Origin: Clostridiaceae bacterium
GTDB taxonomy: Bacteria; Bacillota; Clostridia; DSM-8532
Assembly: GCA_025361665.1 (NCBI GenBank)
Contig: JANYKF010000264.1
Location: 1 to 17,078, forward strand
Length of the DNA stretch: 17,078 nt
Direction of reading: 5' to 3'
The position numbers and the translations under genes were made by a program. Within the stretch, counting starts at the first letter, position 1, and each line of letters opens with the position of its first letter. This document shows, one piece after another, positions 1 through 6,679 of the stretch. The notes beneath the pieces are model-generated. The model worked only from the letters and a program-made list of their open reading frames with translations. It ran no database searches and was not told the DNA's origin.

Positions 1-1287
1 CTCGGAATGAAAAGCCTGCAGGATGCGGATGTCGACTACCGGTATCTTTTTTCCGCGGTCCGCATTTTCAACGCGATGACCGTTCCCCTAATTTCCGGCG
101 GATACTCGAAATACCCGACAACCATGAAATCCCCGGTATTGATCCTGAATTTCAAGCCTGAGATTTTCAAGGAGAGATTCGCGGACATACTTCATTACAA
201 AGGAGCACAATTCTATGTATTGACTGACAGGGATGAGATTGTCGCCTCATCCGATTCTTCTCTGACAACTGCCGTCTTTGATTCATCCTGGCTTGATCAT
301 CCGTTGTCGGAGGGTGTTTTCAGGCTGAAAGGCGAGGCGATGATTGTCTGCCGCGAGGTCATGTCTTCCACGGGCTGGACCGTCCTTGAGATTGTTCCGG
401 TGAAGAACATCATTGGCGGGCTGTCCCTGTTTCAACGAATGAGCCTGTACTTTGCCTTTTTCCTGCTGTTGCTGTCGGTGACCGCGGCGATTATCCTTTC
501 TGCTCGAATCACCCGGCCGCTTTATGTCCTCCTTGAAGGGATAGACCGTACGGGAGAAGGTAATTTCGACATTCTGGTCCCAATCGGCGGCTTTCATGAA
601 ATTGCCCTCCTGGCTCACCGGTTCAACGGGATGAACGAGCGAATACGACGGTTGATTGACGAGAATTACATCCAGCTGATCAAGGAAAGGGAGGCGGAGA
701 TCATTGCGCTGAACTTTCAATTGAATCCGCACTTCCTGTACAACACGCTTGGCACGATAAACTGGATGGCCATAGAAAACAATCAGCCGGACATCGGACG
801 CATGCTGATGGCGCTGAGCGATATGCTTCGATACACATCAAAAGGACGTCAGGGGGTTGTTGAATTCTCAGAGGATCTGAAGTGGCTCGAAAACTACATC
901 ATGATTATGACCAGCCGCTTTGAGGGCCGTTTTGAGACGAAAATCGAGATTGACCCCGACTTGCTCCCTGCCATGGTGCCCAAACTCTTTTTGCAGCCCT
1001 TTGTGGAAAACGCCATCCTTCATGGTTTTGAAAATATGGAAAGCGGTGGTCTTCTGCAGCTGAAAGGCAGCATCCAAAATCAAACCGGCGTTTTCGAAGT
1101 GATGGACAACGGACAGGGAATGTCTCCTGAAAAATGTGAAAGCGTGCTTTCGGGGGACGAGGGGCACGTAGGCACGCACAACATCATCAAGCGGATCCAG
1201 CTTCTTTATGGCGCAGCGGGTTCCGTTGAAATGCATTCCGCCATCGACCAGGGTGTGCAGGTGCGGATCCGGATACCTTTACGGTGA
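1..1287 (+). CDS. YesM-type sensor histidine kinase, 5' end outside window
   Basis: The reading frame is open from the first base, so the protein starts upstream; an internal ATG at 7 is unlikely to be the true start. Numbering from that ATG, residues 1-135 are the C-terminal part of an extracellular sensing domain, 146-165 are a strongly hydrophobic membrane helix, and about 166-218 are a HAMP linker. The His_kinase (PF06580) block follows with NPHFLYN, giving phospho-acceptor His242. The HATPase domain shows an N box (FVENAILHG, 332-340), a G1 box (DNGQG, 367-371) and a G2-like GTHNI (389-393). Family knowledge: LytS/YesM kinases with an AraC-type response regulator control sugar importers in Gram-positives. 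The regulator is not in the window and may lie upstream. The importer genes follow 131 bp downstream on the same strand, so this kinase probably controls them. Confidence 0.93.
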   Translation, partial: LGMKSLQDADVDYRYLFSAVRIFNAMTVPLISGGYSKYPTTMKSPVLILNFKPEIFKERFADILHYKGAQFYVLTDRDEIVASSDSSLTTAVFDSSWLDHPLSEGVFRLKGEAMIVCREVMSSTGWTVLEIVPVKNIIGGLSLFQRMSLYFAFFLLLLSVTAAIILSARITRPLYVLLEGIDRTGEGNFDILVPIGGFHEIALLAHRFNGMNERIRRLIDENYIQLIKEREAEIIALNFQLNPHFLYNTLGTINWMAIENNQPDIGRMLMALSDMLRYTSKGRQGVVEFSEDLKWLENYIMIMTSRFEGRFETKIEIDPDLLPAMVPKLFLQPFVENAILHGFENMESGGLLQLKGSIQNQTGVFEVMDNGQGMSPEKCESVLSGDEGHVGTHNIIKRIQLLYGAAGSVEMHSAIDQGVQVRIRIPLR

Positions 1288-1349
1288 AAATGCCAATAGA
1301 ATAGTCCACCATTCAAGAAATTTTAGAATATACATGCAAAATACCCGAA

Positions 1350-1358
1350 TGCTATCAT
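1350..1358 (+). promoter_or_regulatory. possible extended -10 promoter for the sugar-binding protein gene
   Basis: TATCAT at 1353-1358 is preceded by TG at 1350-1351, which fits an extended -10 (TGnTATnAT). No good -35 box lies 16-18 bp upstream, so the call is weak. A start near 1365 would give a leader of about 55 nt before the gene at 1419. Confidence 0.3.
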
Positions 1359-1370
1359 GAAAGCTGTAAG

Positions 1371-1390
1371 GGTACCGTCATGTCGGTGCC
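1371..1390 (+). other. hairpin in the leader of the binding-protein mRNA
   Basis: The arms GGTACCG (1371-1377) and CGGTGCC (1384-1390) pair over 7 bp with one G-U pair and a 6-nt loop. The hairpin lies just after the proposed transcription start and 14 nt before the AAGGAGG ribosome site. There is no T-run, so it is not a terminator. It may stabilise the 5' end of the mRNA (inference). Confidence 0.4.
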
Positions 1391-1418
1391 ATACTCATTA
1401 TTACAAGGAGGAAGAACA

Positions 1419-2822
1419 ATGAAAAGAAGAATCGCACTGTTCCTCGCACTTGTCATGGTTCTCGGCATTCTCTTCTCGGCCTGCGGTGCTGCCGGGCCGG
1501 CCACGTCTGCTGCTCCCGCATCCGTCAAGCCTGCAGAATCCGCGCTTGCCACGCCTGCACCGAAACAGCCTGTGACTCTGAAATTCACCTATTGGGGCAG
1601 CCCGATCGAGAAAGATGCCGTCGTGAAGACGATGGCGAATTTTCAGAAGAAATACCCTTATATCACAGTAGACGCACAGCACATACCCGCCGATTATGAA
1701 ACCAAAATCACTACGATGGTAGCCGGCAATACCGCGCCTGACATCGCCTATCTCGGTGAAGGCCTTGCATTCCCCTGGGCGGAAGAAGGCAAGATCTACA
1801 ACATCCTTGAGTTCCTTGACAAAGATACGGAGCTAAAGAAAGAAAGCTTTCTTTCCAACATCTGGTATGACTGGGCTCCTGGCAAATCAATCGGCACCAA
1901 TACCGCCGTTGAAGCATTTGCCATTTTCTACAATAAGGAATTGACAGAAAAAGCGGGCGTCACGGTTCCGATCACCGCTGACACTGCGTGGACATGGGAA
2001 CAATTTGTCGAGGCTGCACAGAAACTCACGATAGACGGCAATGGCAAAAATGCGCTGGACTCCGCTTTCGACAGCAAGAACATCAAGCAATACGGCGTGC
2101 AGTTCGGCACATGGTGGGCCGGATGGCTCTGGGCCGTCTATTCAAACGGTGGTGACTATCTGAACGCAGACGGCACCGAGTTCACCCTTACGAAGCCCGA
2201 GGCGGTGGAAGCCATACAGAAGATGTCAGACCTGATAAACAAATATCACGTATGCCCCTCTCCGATTCAATCCAAGGCTCTTCCCGCACCCACAGTCTCC
2301 CTGCAGTCCAAACAGGTTGCCATGTCCATAGACGGCCAATGGTGCCTGCTTGACCTTGGCGCCGCCGATTTCAAGTTCGGCGTGGGTGTCCTGCCGAAAT
2401 TGAAGACCAGCATCACACTTGTACTGGGTTCTCCGACCGTCATCTTCAAGTCCACCAAGTATCCGGAAGAAGCATGGCTCCTTTACAAATGGCTCGCGAA
2501 TCCGGAAAGCTCCATTGATCTGCAGGCCGGCGGGCTTTGGATGCCCCTTCTGAAAGATTGGTACACAAAGCCTGAACTCATTTCAAAATGGGCTGAAAAC
2601 AATGCGGCGCATCCCGATGGATACAAAGACGCCATCATGAAACAGACAATGACCAATGGCGTGCCGGGGCCATCCTACACCATCAAGAACTTCGCCAAAA
2701 TCGATGCCATCGTCGGTGCCGCCCTTGAACAGGTGTGGCTGGGTGAAAAGACAGCAAAAGAAGCCCTCGACGGCATCGCCGACAAGGTCAAGCCCGAGTT
2801 GAAAGGTCGCTATGGCAAATAA
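1419..2822 (+). CDS. ABC transporter sugar-binding lipoprotein (SBP family 1)
   Basis: This 467-residue protein captures a sugar or oligosaccharide outside the cell and passes it to the CUT1 permeases encoded next. The start at 1419 is chosen because AAGGAGG lies 7 nt upstream and a classical signal peptide follows at once; an in-frame ATG at 1380 would put extra residues before the signal. The signal has a KRR n-region, a hydrophobic core, and a lipobox-like FSAC with Cys22 as the lipidation site. Residues 23-47 are an Ala/Pro/Ser-rich linker. The mature domain starts near 50 with VTLKFTYWGS, typical of SBP_bac_1, and has the VAGNTAPDIAYLGEG hinge-region pattern. The ligand cannot be read from the sequence. 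The kinase upstream and permeases downstream support a regulated sugar uptake operon. Confidence 0.93.
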   Translation: MKRRIALFLALVMVLGILFSACGAAGPATSAAPASVKPAESALATPAPKQPVTLKFTYWGSPIEKDAVVKTMANFQKKYPYITVDAQHIPADYETKITTMVAGNTAPDIAYLGEGLAFPWAEEGKIYNILEFLDKDTELKKESFLSNIWYDWAPGKSIGTNTAVEAFAIFYNKELTEKAGVTVPITADTAWTWEQFVEAAQKLTIDGNGKNALDSAFDSKNIKQYGVQFGTWWAGWLWAVYSNGGDYLNADGTEFTLTKPEAVEAIQKMSDLINKYHVCPSPIQSKALPAPTVSLQSKQVAMSIDGQWCLLDLGAADFKFGVGVLPKLKTSITLVLGSPTVIFKSTKYPEEAWLLYKWLANPESSIDLQAGGLWMPLLKDWYTKPELISKWAENNAAHPDGYKDAIMKQTMTNGVPGPSYTIKNFAKIDAIVGAALEQVWLGEKTAKEALDGIADKVKPELKGRYGK

Positions 2823-2898
2823 GCATAAGTTGAAAATGCCGCCGTCGTGCATAGACGCGACTCTTATGCAAGCAATGAAACAGTTTGGCAGATAACAC

Positions 2899-2978
2899 CG
2901 CAATCGCGCAAAAGTAATTCGTTTGTGCCTGAACCCTGCTGCTGAGACGGCAGGGTTCAGGCGCAAGATTGCGTTTTT
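2899..2978 (+). terminator. structured intercistronic region, terminator or attenuator-like
   Basis: A 13-bp perfect stem is formed by 2927-2939 (GCCTGAACCCTGC) and 2950-2962, with a 10-nt loop. A T5 run follows at 2974-2978, about 11 nt after the stem. A small 4-bp hairpin (CGCA/TGCG, 2962-2973) directly precedes the T-run. Alternatively CGCAATC at 2899-2905 can pair with GATTGCG at 2967-2973, closing the whole structure just before the T5. It separates the binding-protein gene from its permeases. In CUT1 operons such elements commonly lower permease expression relative to binding protein by partial termination or 3'-end protection (family knowledge). Confidence 0.65.
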
Positions 2979-3028
2979 AGGGATGCGATTTGTTGCCAAG
3001 CCAGAACAAATCGGGAAGGGTGTCCGTT

Positions 3029-3919
3029 ATGCGAACGAAAAAAGAGGCGATCGCAGGTTGGCTGTTTGCAATGCCTGTTGTTTTGGGTTTCATCATCTTC
3101 ACGCTTGGCCCGATGCTGGCGAGCCTTGTGCTCAGCTTTACGGACTATCGCGTGCTCATCCAGCCGAAATTCGTCGGCTTCGATAATTACACGAATCTGT
3201 TCAGCGGCCTGGATCCATTTTTCTACAAGTCGCTGCTCGTAACATCCTATTACGTTGTGCTCAGTGTGCCCGCTCAGTTGATTTTCGCCTTTTCCATCGC
3301 ATTGATCATGAATCGCGACATCAAATTCCGCGCCTTATTCCGCTCGATCTACTATCTTCCTTCCATTGTACCGGCGGTCGCGATTTCAATGATATGGCTC
3401 TGGCTCCTGAATCCGGACCTCGGCCTCGTCAACAGCCTGCTGAAGTCCGCCGGGTTGCCGACCAGCCTGTGGATATTTTCGGAAAAAACCGTGATACCTT
3501 CCCTCGTCTTCATGAGCCTTTGGACGACCGGCGGCACGATGGTCATCTTTCTCGCCGGTTTGCAGGGAATTCCCCGCCATTTGTACGAAGCGGTGGAAAT
3601 TGACGGTGGCAACAGCCTGCAGAGTTTCACACATGTCACCCTTCCAATGATGAGCCCCACCATATTCTTCAACCTTGTCATGGGTTTTATAGGGGGATTC
3701 CAGTCTTTCACCTCTGCCTACATCATGACACAAGGGGGTCCGAATAATGCCAGCCTTTTCTACGTGTTTTATCTTTATCGAGAGGCCTTCACTTTTCAAA
3801 AAATGGGCAGCGCGTCCGCTATCGCATGGGTTCTTTTTGTCATCATCAGCATCCTGACCGTGCTTGTGTTCCGCTCATCCAACATGTGGGTCTATTATGA
3901 GGGGGAGGCAAAAAACTGA
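3029..3919 (+). CDS. ABC sugar transporter permease, MalF/UgpA type
   Basis: This 296-residue inner-membrane protein forms one half of the CUT1 translocation channel. Six hydrophobic spans are visible at about 11-34, 67-95, 104-127, 157-178, 208-230 and 261-283. The EAA loop that contacts the ATPase is at about 187-208 (EAVEIDGG, then VTLPMMSP). The start at 3029 is preferred over one at 2990 because GGGAAGGG lies 8 nt upstream and the protein then begins directly before the first membrane span. The gene overlaps the next permease by one base (TGATG), indicating translational coupling. No ATP-binding subunit is encoded nearby, so a shared MsmK-like ATPase encoded elsewhere is expected (inference from related systems). 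Confidence 0.94.
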   Translation: MRTKKEAIAGWLFAMPVVLGFIIFTLGPMLASLVLSFTDYRVLIQPKFVGFDNYTNLFSGLDPFFYKSLLVTSYYVVLSVPAQLIFAFSIALIMNRDIKFRALFRSIYYLPSIVPAVAISMIWLWLLNPDLGLVNSLLKSAGLPTSLWIFSEKTVIPSLVFMSLWTTGGTMVIFLAGLQGIPRHLYEAVEIDGGNSLQSFTHVTLPMMSPTIFFNLVMGFIGGFQSFTSAYIMTQGGPNNASLFYVFYLYREAFTFQKMGSASAIAWVLFVIISILTVLVFRSSNMWVYYEGEAKN

Positions 3920-4752
3920 TGAAACGCAGAAAAATAACAGGCGATATCCTTACATATATTTTCCTCCTCGGAATGTCGGCATCTTGCCTGCTGCCGTTTT
4001 TCTGGATGGTGCGCAGTTCCCTGATGAAGCTTTCGCAGATTTTCATCATGCCGCCCGTATGGCTGCCCAACCCCGTGAGGTTTGACAATTACGCCAAAGC
4101 CTTGACCGTACTGCCGTTCAACCAGTATTTTCTGAATACCGTCATCATTGTTGTCGGCGGCGTCAGCGGGACGATTATCACCAGCGCCATCTGCGCGTTT
4201 GCCTTTGCACGGCTTCGCTGGCCCGGCCGCGATTTCGTATTTGGCGCGATTCTCACCAGCATGATGCTGCCTTACGCGGTCACGCTGATTCCCACCTTCA
4301 TCGGGTGGAGGCTGCTCAATGCCATCGATTCTTTTTATCCGCTGATCGTGCCTGCCTGGTTTGGCGGAGGCGTATTCAACATTTTTCTCCTGAGGCAGTT
4401 TTATCGGACAATCCCCATGGATTTGGATGAAGCGGCCCTGATTGACGGTGCAGGTTATATGCGCATCTTCACCCAGATCATCATGCCCTTGACCCGTCCG
4501 GCGATGGTGGTCGTCGGCCTTTTCTCCTTCATGTATTACTGGAATGACTTTTTAGGCCCGCTTGTCTATCTGAACAGCGACAAGAACTTCACCTTGTCAC
4601 TTGGCCTGCAGCTCTTTCGCGGCATGTACAACGCGCAATGGGAACTGATGATGGCAGCTTCCACCGTTGTCATAGCTCCGGTCCTGATCGTTTTCCTGCT
4701 GGGGCAGAAATATTTCATCGAGGGCATTGCCATGACCGGCATGAAGGGCTAG
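3919..4752 (+). CDS. ABC sugar transporter permease, MalG/UgpE type
   Basis: This 277-residue protein is the second half of the CUT1 channel. About six membrane segments are seen (11-33, 72-96, 106-127, 140-159, 193-213, 243-263). The EAA loop is clear at 171-190 (EAALIDGAG, then IIMPL). Its ATG overlaps the stop of the preceding permease, with GAGGGGGAGG upstream inside that gene. It ends 14 bp from the convergent DUF4097 gene with no terminator between them, so transcripts may run on antisense to that gene. Confidence 0.94.
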   Translation: MKRRKITGDILTYIFLLGMSASCLLPFFWMVRSSLMKLSQIFIMPPVWLPNPVRFDNYAKALTVLPFNQYFLNTVIIVVGGVSGTIITSAICAFAFARLRWPGRDFVFGAILTSMMLPYAVTLIPTFIGWRLLNAIDSFYPLIVPAWFGGGVFNIFLLRQFYRTIPMDLDEAALIDGAGYMRIFTQIIMPLTRPAMVVVGLFSFMYYWNDFLGPLVYLNSDKNFTLSLGLQLFRGMYNAQWELMMAASTVVIAPVLIVFLLGQKYFIEGIAMTGMKG

Positions 4753-4766
4753 TCGACCAATCACCG

Positions 4767-5759
4767 TCAGTTCAGAACGATATCACCCGATGCTGCATTC
4801 ACGCGGATTTTGACGGATTTGTCGCCGGAAGTGCCTGTCCAGGCGTGCTCCGTCTTTTTCCCGTCATTCAGGGACAGATTCCCGGAAATGGTACCGCTGA
4901 TGCTGCCGGCATCCACATCAAGCCCGGTTCCGACAGGAACCTGAATGCGGATCCGACCCGAGGCCGTGCCGGCGGTGATGGATCCCTTGGGATTGCCCAT
5001 GGTCAGGCTGATATCGCCGGATGCGGTGGTTGCTTCCACTTTGCCGGACAGTTCCAGACCCTCGACCAGAGAAGATGCACCGCTGAACCGGATGCTGTCG
5101 GCGCTCAAGCTTCCTGCCCGGATATCTCCGGATTGGGAAGCGATTGTAATTGTACCTGCTTTCGCATCCTTCAGCGCGATTTCACCGGAGGCCGTTTCCA
5201 GGACGAGACTTCCTGCGGTTTTCAGCGTGCCAAGCGACAAGTCGCCGGAAGCGCCCCTGATTTCAATTGAAGCGAAATCCCCTGTGCCCAGACTGATTTC
5301 GGAAGAGGCACCCTCAAGGAAAAGGCTGCCATGCCAACTGTCGGGCAGGCTTGCCTCCACCACCAGATTGCCGCTGCAAAATCCGAAACTTCCCTGTTGT
5401 TCCCTTTCAAGGTGAAAAATCAGGGTGTCTCCCTTTTCTTCCTTCACCAGTTTCGGCACATTCCCGGGAAAAGTTGTCTTGACCGTTCCGCTCAGATGGA
5501 CGGATGCATCATTTCCAGTCACTATCTTCACTTTCAGATCCGGGTTGTCGGTCAGGATTTCGATTCGTTTGAACGGTTCTGCACGCATCACCTCGGTCTG
5601 ATCGATGGCAACGGTTTTTCCGGGTCCGAAGTTCAGAATGTCTTCAAAGGAAACCGTCAGTGCTCCTTTTTTCATGTCTTCAGGCAGACCGAATACAAGC
5701 AGCGTGCCGGAGAGAAGAAGGGCGATTATTGTCCAAAATATGATTTTCCCTGTTTTCAT
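4767..5759 (-). CDS. membrane-anchored DUF4097-family beta-repeat protein
   Basis: The protein has 330 residues. An N-terminal hydrophobic segment (about 7-24) is followed by an extracytoplasmic region. From about residue 150 to the end it is built of 18-22-residue beta units, each marked by an A-S-G-[DE]-[IL]-type turn near 151, 170, 190, 210, 229, 247, 266, 288 and 323. This is the pattern of DUF4097 (putative adhesin) proteins, which are predicted to fold as a right-handed beta solenoid. GGAGG lies 6 nt upstream of the ATG. In Bacillota, DUF4097 genes often sit with PadR and DUF1700 genes; here neither is present. Substrate and role are unknown. An envelope stress or surface role is only a guess from the family. 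Confidence 0.85.
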   Translation of the reverse strand: MKTGKIIFWTIIALLLSGTLLVFGLPEDMKKGALTVSFEDILNFGPGKTVAIDQTEVMRAEPFKRIEILTDNPDLKVKIVTGNDASVHLSGTVKTTFPGNVPKLVKEEKGDTLIFHLEREQQGSFGFCSGNLVVEASLPDSWHGSLFLEGASSEISLGTGDFASIEIRGASGDLSLGTLKTAGSLVLETASGEIALKDAKAGTITIASQSGDIRAGSLSADSIRFSGASSLVEGLELSGKVEATTASGDISLTMGNPKGSITAGTASGRIRIQVPVGTGLDVDAGSISGTISGNLSLNDGKKTEHAWTGTSGDKSVKIRVNAASGDIVLN

Positions 5760-5823
5760 GAGAACCTCCGGGACCTTCCTTTTTTGAACTGCACCTGCAT
5801 GGTTTCACCAAATTCCTTGAGAT

Positions 5824-5838
5824 CGGCAGTGTCTGCCG
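5824..5838. other. 6-bp hairpin in the leader of the DUF4097 mRNA
   Basis: CGGCAG (5824-5829) and CTGCCG (5833-5838) form a perfect 6-bp stem with a TGT loop. On the minus strand it would lie just after the predicted transcription start of the DUF4097 gene, within a leader of roughly 85 nt. Confidence 0.35.
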
Positions 5839-5851
5839 TTTCGATGGGCAC

Positions 5852-5880
5852 AGCATACCACCCGGTACCTTGCGCTGCAA
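5852..5880 (-). promoter_or_regulatory. predicted sigma-A promoter of the DUF4097 gene
   Basis: Read on the minus strand: -35 TTGCAG (5880-5875), a 17-bp spacer, and -10 TATGCT (5857-5852). The -10 is preceded by TGG, which makes it an extended -10. It is the best promoter match found in this gap and would start transcription near 5845. Confidence 0.45.
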
Positions 5881-5885
5881 GGTAC
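5865..5885. promoter_or_regulatory. 9-3-9 palindrome overlapping the DUF4097 promoter (operator-like)
   Basis: GTACCTTGC (5865-5873) and GCAAGGTAC (5877-5885) form a perfect inverted repeat around GCT; a G-T pair can extend it to 5864 and 5886. It covers the predicted -35 and most of the spacer, the usual position of a repressor operator. It is also the first member of the hairpin array, so it may be structural instead. Confidence 0.4.
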
Positions 5886-5907
5886 TTAACCAAGGATGAT
5901 TCTGGTG

Positions 5908-5933
5908 TAAAAACTCACTTTTGTGAGTTTTTA
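5908..5933. terminator. terminator-like hairpin, both strands
   Basis: A5 plus CTCAC (5909-5918), a TTTT loop, and GTGAG plus T5 (5923-5932) form a perfect 10-bp stem, 11 bp with T5908-A5933. The A-run, stem, T-run layout can act as an intrinsic terminator in either direction, although the core stem apart from the A-T pairs is only 5 bp. Confidence 0.45.
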
Positions 5934-6065
5934 TGCAGGATGTCTCTGACATCCTGCATGTTGAAGGTACATTTTGTGCCTTCAACACACCAAATCACGT
6001 GATTCGGTGCCATCTGGCGGCATTTGCCGCCGGATGCATGCAAGTTGCAAAATGCAACTTGCATG

Positions 6066-6088
6066 AAAAAGTCGAAAATCGACTTTTT
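6066..6088. terminator. terminator-like hairpin, likely end of the GNAT transcript
   Basis: A5 plus GTCGA (6066-6075) pairs with TCGAC plus T5 (6079-6088) around an AAA loop. On the minus strand the U-run falls after the stem, about 95-115 nt downstream of the GNAT stop, making it the first terminator candidate for that gene. It works symmetrically on the plus strand. The core stem is only 5 bp. Confidence 0.45.
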
Positions 6089-6123
6089 GCACGAGAATCA
6101 AGGATTAATCCAATTCGAATCCT

Positions 6124-6179
6124 GGTCAAATGATAGCCATGCGAATGCCCATCCCGTCCCGGACCCGGCCCGATTGACC
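6124..6179 (-). other. five-tract G-quadruplex motif inside a 6-bp inverted repeat
   Basis: On the minus strand five GGG tracts lie at 6171-6169, 6166-6164, 6160-6158, 6155-6153 and 6150-6148, with loops of 2, 3, 2 and 2 nt. This meets the usual G3+N1-7 quadruplex rule with one tract to spare. The tracts lie inside GGTCAA (6124-6129) and TTGACC (6174-6179). It begins 12 nt after the GNAT stop codon on the sense strand of that transcript. Confidence 0.6.
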
Positions 6180-6183
6180 GCAC

Positions 6184-6651
6184 TTATCTGAAACGCAGCA
6201 GATAAAGGACTTCTCCGCTCGTATGCATGCCAATCCGCTCATATCCGCATCGTTCGTACAAACCCTGCCCCCTGACATTGGCGACTTGGGTCGTCAGCAT
6301 GATGCCGCCTTTGCCGAGGGACAAGGCATGTTCATGGGCGATCCGCATCAATTTCCTGCCAAGATGTCTGCCCTGACAATCATCCGCCACGCCAATCCCC
6401 AGCATGGGAACCCCAGTGTCAAGATCCCACAGGAAGACATATCCGACCATGCGCCCCTGTTCCAGTATCAGCCACCGGATCGTGTTTTTGTCTTTTCCTT
6501 CAAAAAAACCCAGCGCACCATCCCGGTTTCCATTGCCCCTGTCAAACATGGCACGGGTTGCCCCGCCCATTTGTTTGAAAAAGGCTTCCACCTGGCTGCG
6601 GTCGTCCATTTCGAATGGACGGATTGTCAAATCATCCTGCTCTATCACCAT
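6184..6651 (-). CDS. GNAT family N-acetyltransferase
   Basis: A cytoplasmic acetyl-CoA-dependent acetyltransferase of 155 residues, the usual size for a single GNAT domain. Visible features: the opening beta strand with LTIRPFEMDD (8-17); motif A with a GIGV strand and the acyl-CoA pyrophosphate loop QGRHLGRK (93-100); and the C-terminal NVRGQGLYERCGY (125-137). The start at 6651 (ATG), or a GTG at 6648, follows AGGAGG closely. An upstream in-frame GTG at 6723 would add a segment encoded by the 15-bp repeats (repeated FHE) that has no counterpart in the GNAT fold, so I exclude it. The acceptor is unknown. It is divergent from the mannosidase gene. Confidence 0.88.
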   Translation of the reverse strand: MVIEQDDLTIRPFEMDDRSQVEAFFKQMGGATRAMFDRGNGNRDGALGFFEGKDKNTIRWLILEQGRMVGYVFLWDLDTGVPMLGIGVADDCQGRHLGRKLMRIAHEHALSLGKGGIMLTTQVANVRGQGLYERCGYERIGMHTSGEVLYLLRFR

Positions 6652-6679
6652 TCCTCCTCGGAAAACGGATTCCACTCCG

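Larger units (their letters stand above)
5864..6125. repeat. array of back-to-back hairpins with unrelated stems
   Basis: Members (left arm / right arm): 5865-5873/5877-5885 (9 bp); 5889-5895/5900-5906 (degenerate, 4 Watson-Crick pairs plus two G-T and one A-C); 5908-5918/5923-5933 (11 bp); 5933-5944/5948-5959 (12 bp); 5960-5970/5976-5986 (11 bp, one G-T); 5988-5996/6001-6009 (9 positions, one A-C); 6011-6021/6026-6036 (11 bp, one G-T); 6037-6049/6053-6065 (13 bp); 6066-6075/6079-6088 (10 bp); and a weaker 6101-6106/6118-6123 (6 bp). Loops of the main members are 3-5 nt and linkers 0-1 nt from 5908 to 6088. The stems have no common sequence, so this is not a dispersed repeat family or a CRISPR. 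Short open frames crossing it are explained by the palindromes. Function is unknown. Confidence 0.85.

Noticed and set aside
4638..5270. 210-codon plus-strand open frame over the permease end and DUF4097
   Set aside because: It is the shadow of two real genes; the repeat-rich DUF4097 frame on the minus strand has a ribosome site and a clear fold pattern.
5864..6088. CRISPR array or integron attC array
   Set aside because: There is no constant repeat or regular spacer; every stem differs. No cas or integrase gene and no conserved core sites are present.
5680..6183. Several short open frames over the hairpin array on both strands
   Set aside because: Their translations are made of palindromic repeats of the DNA hairpins, with no ribosome site or protein-like composition.
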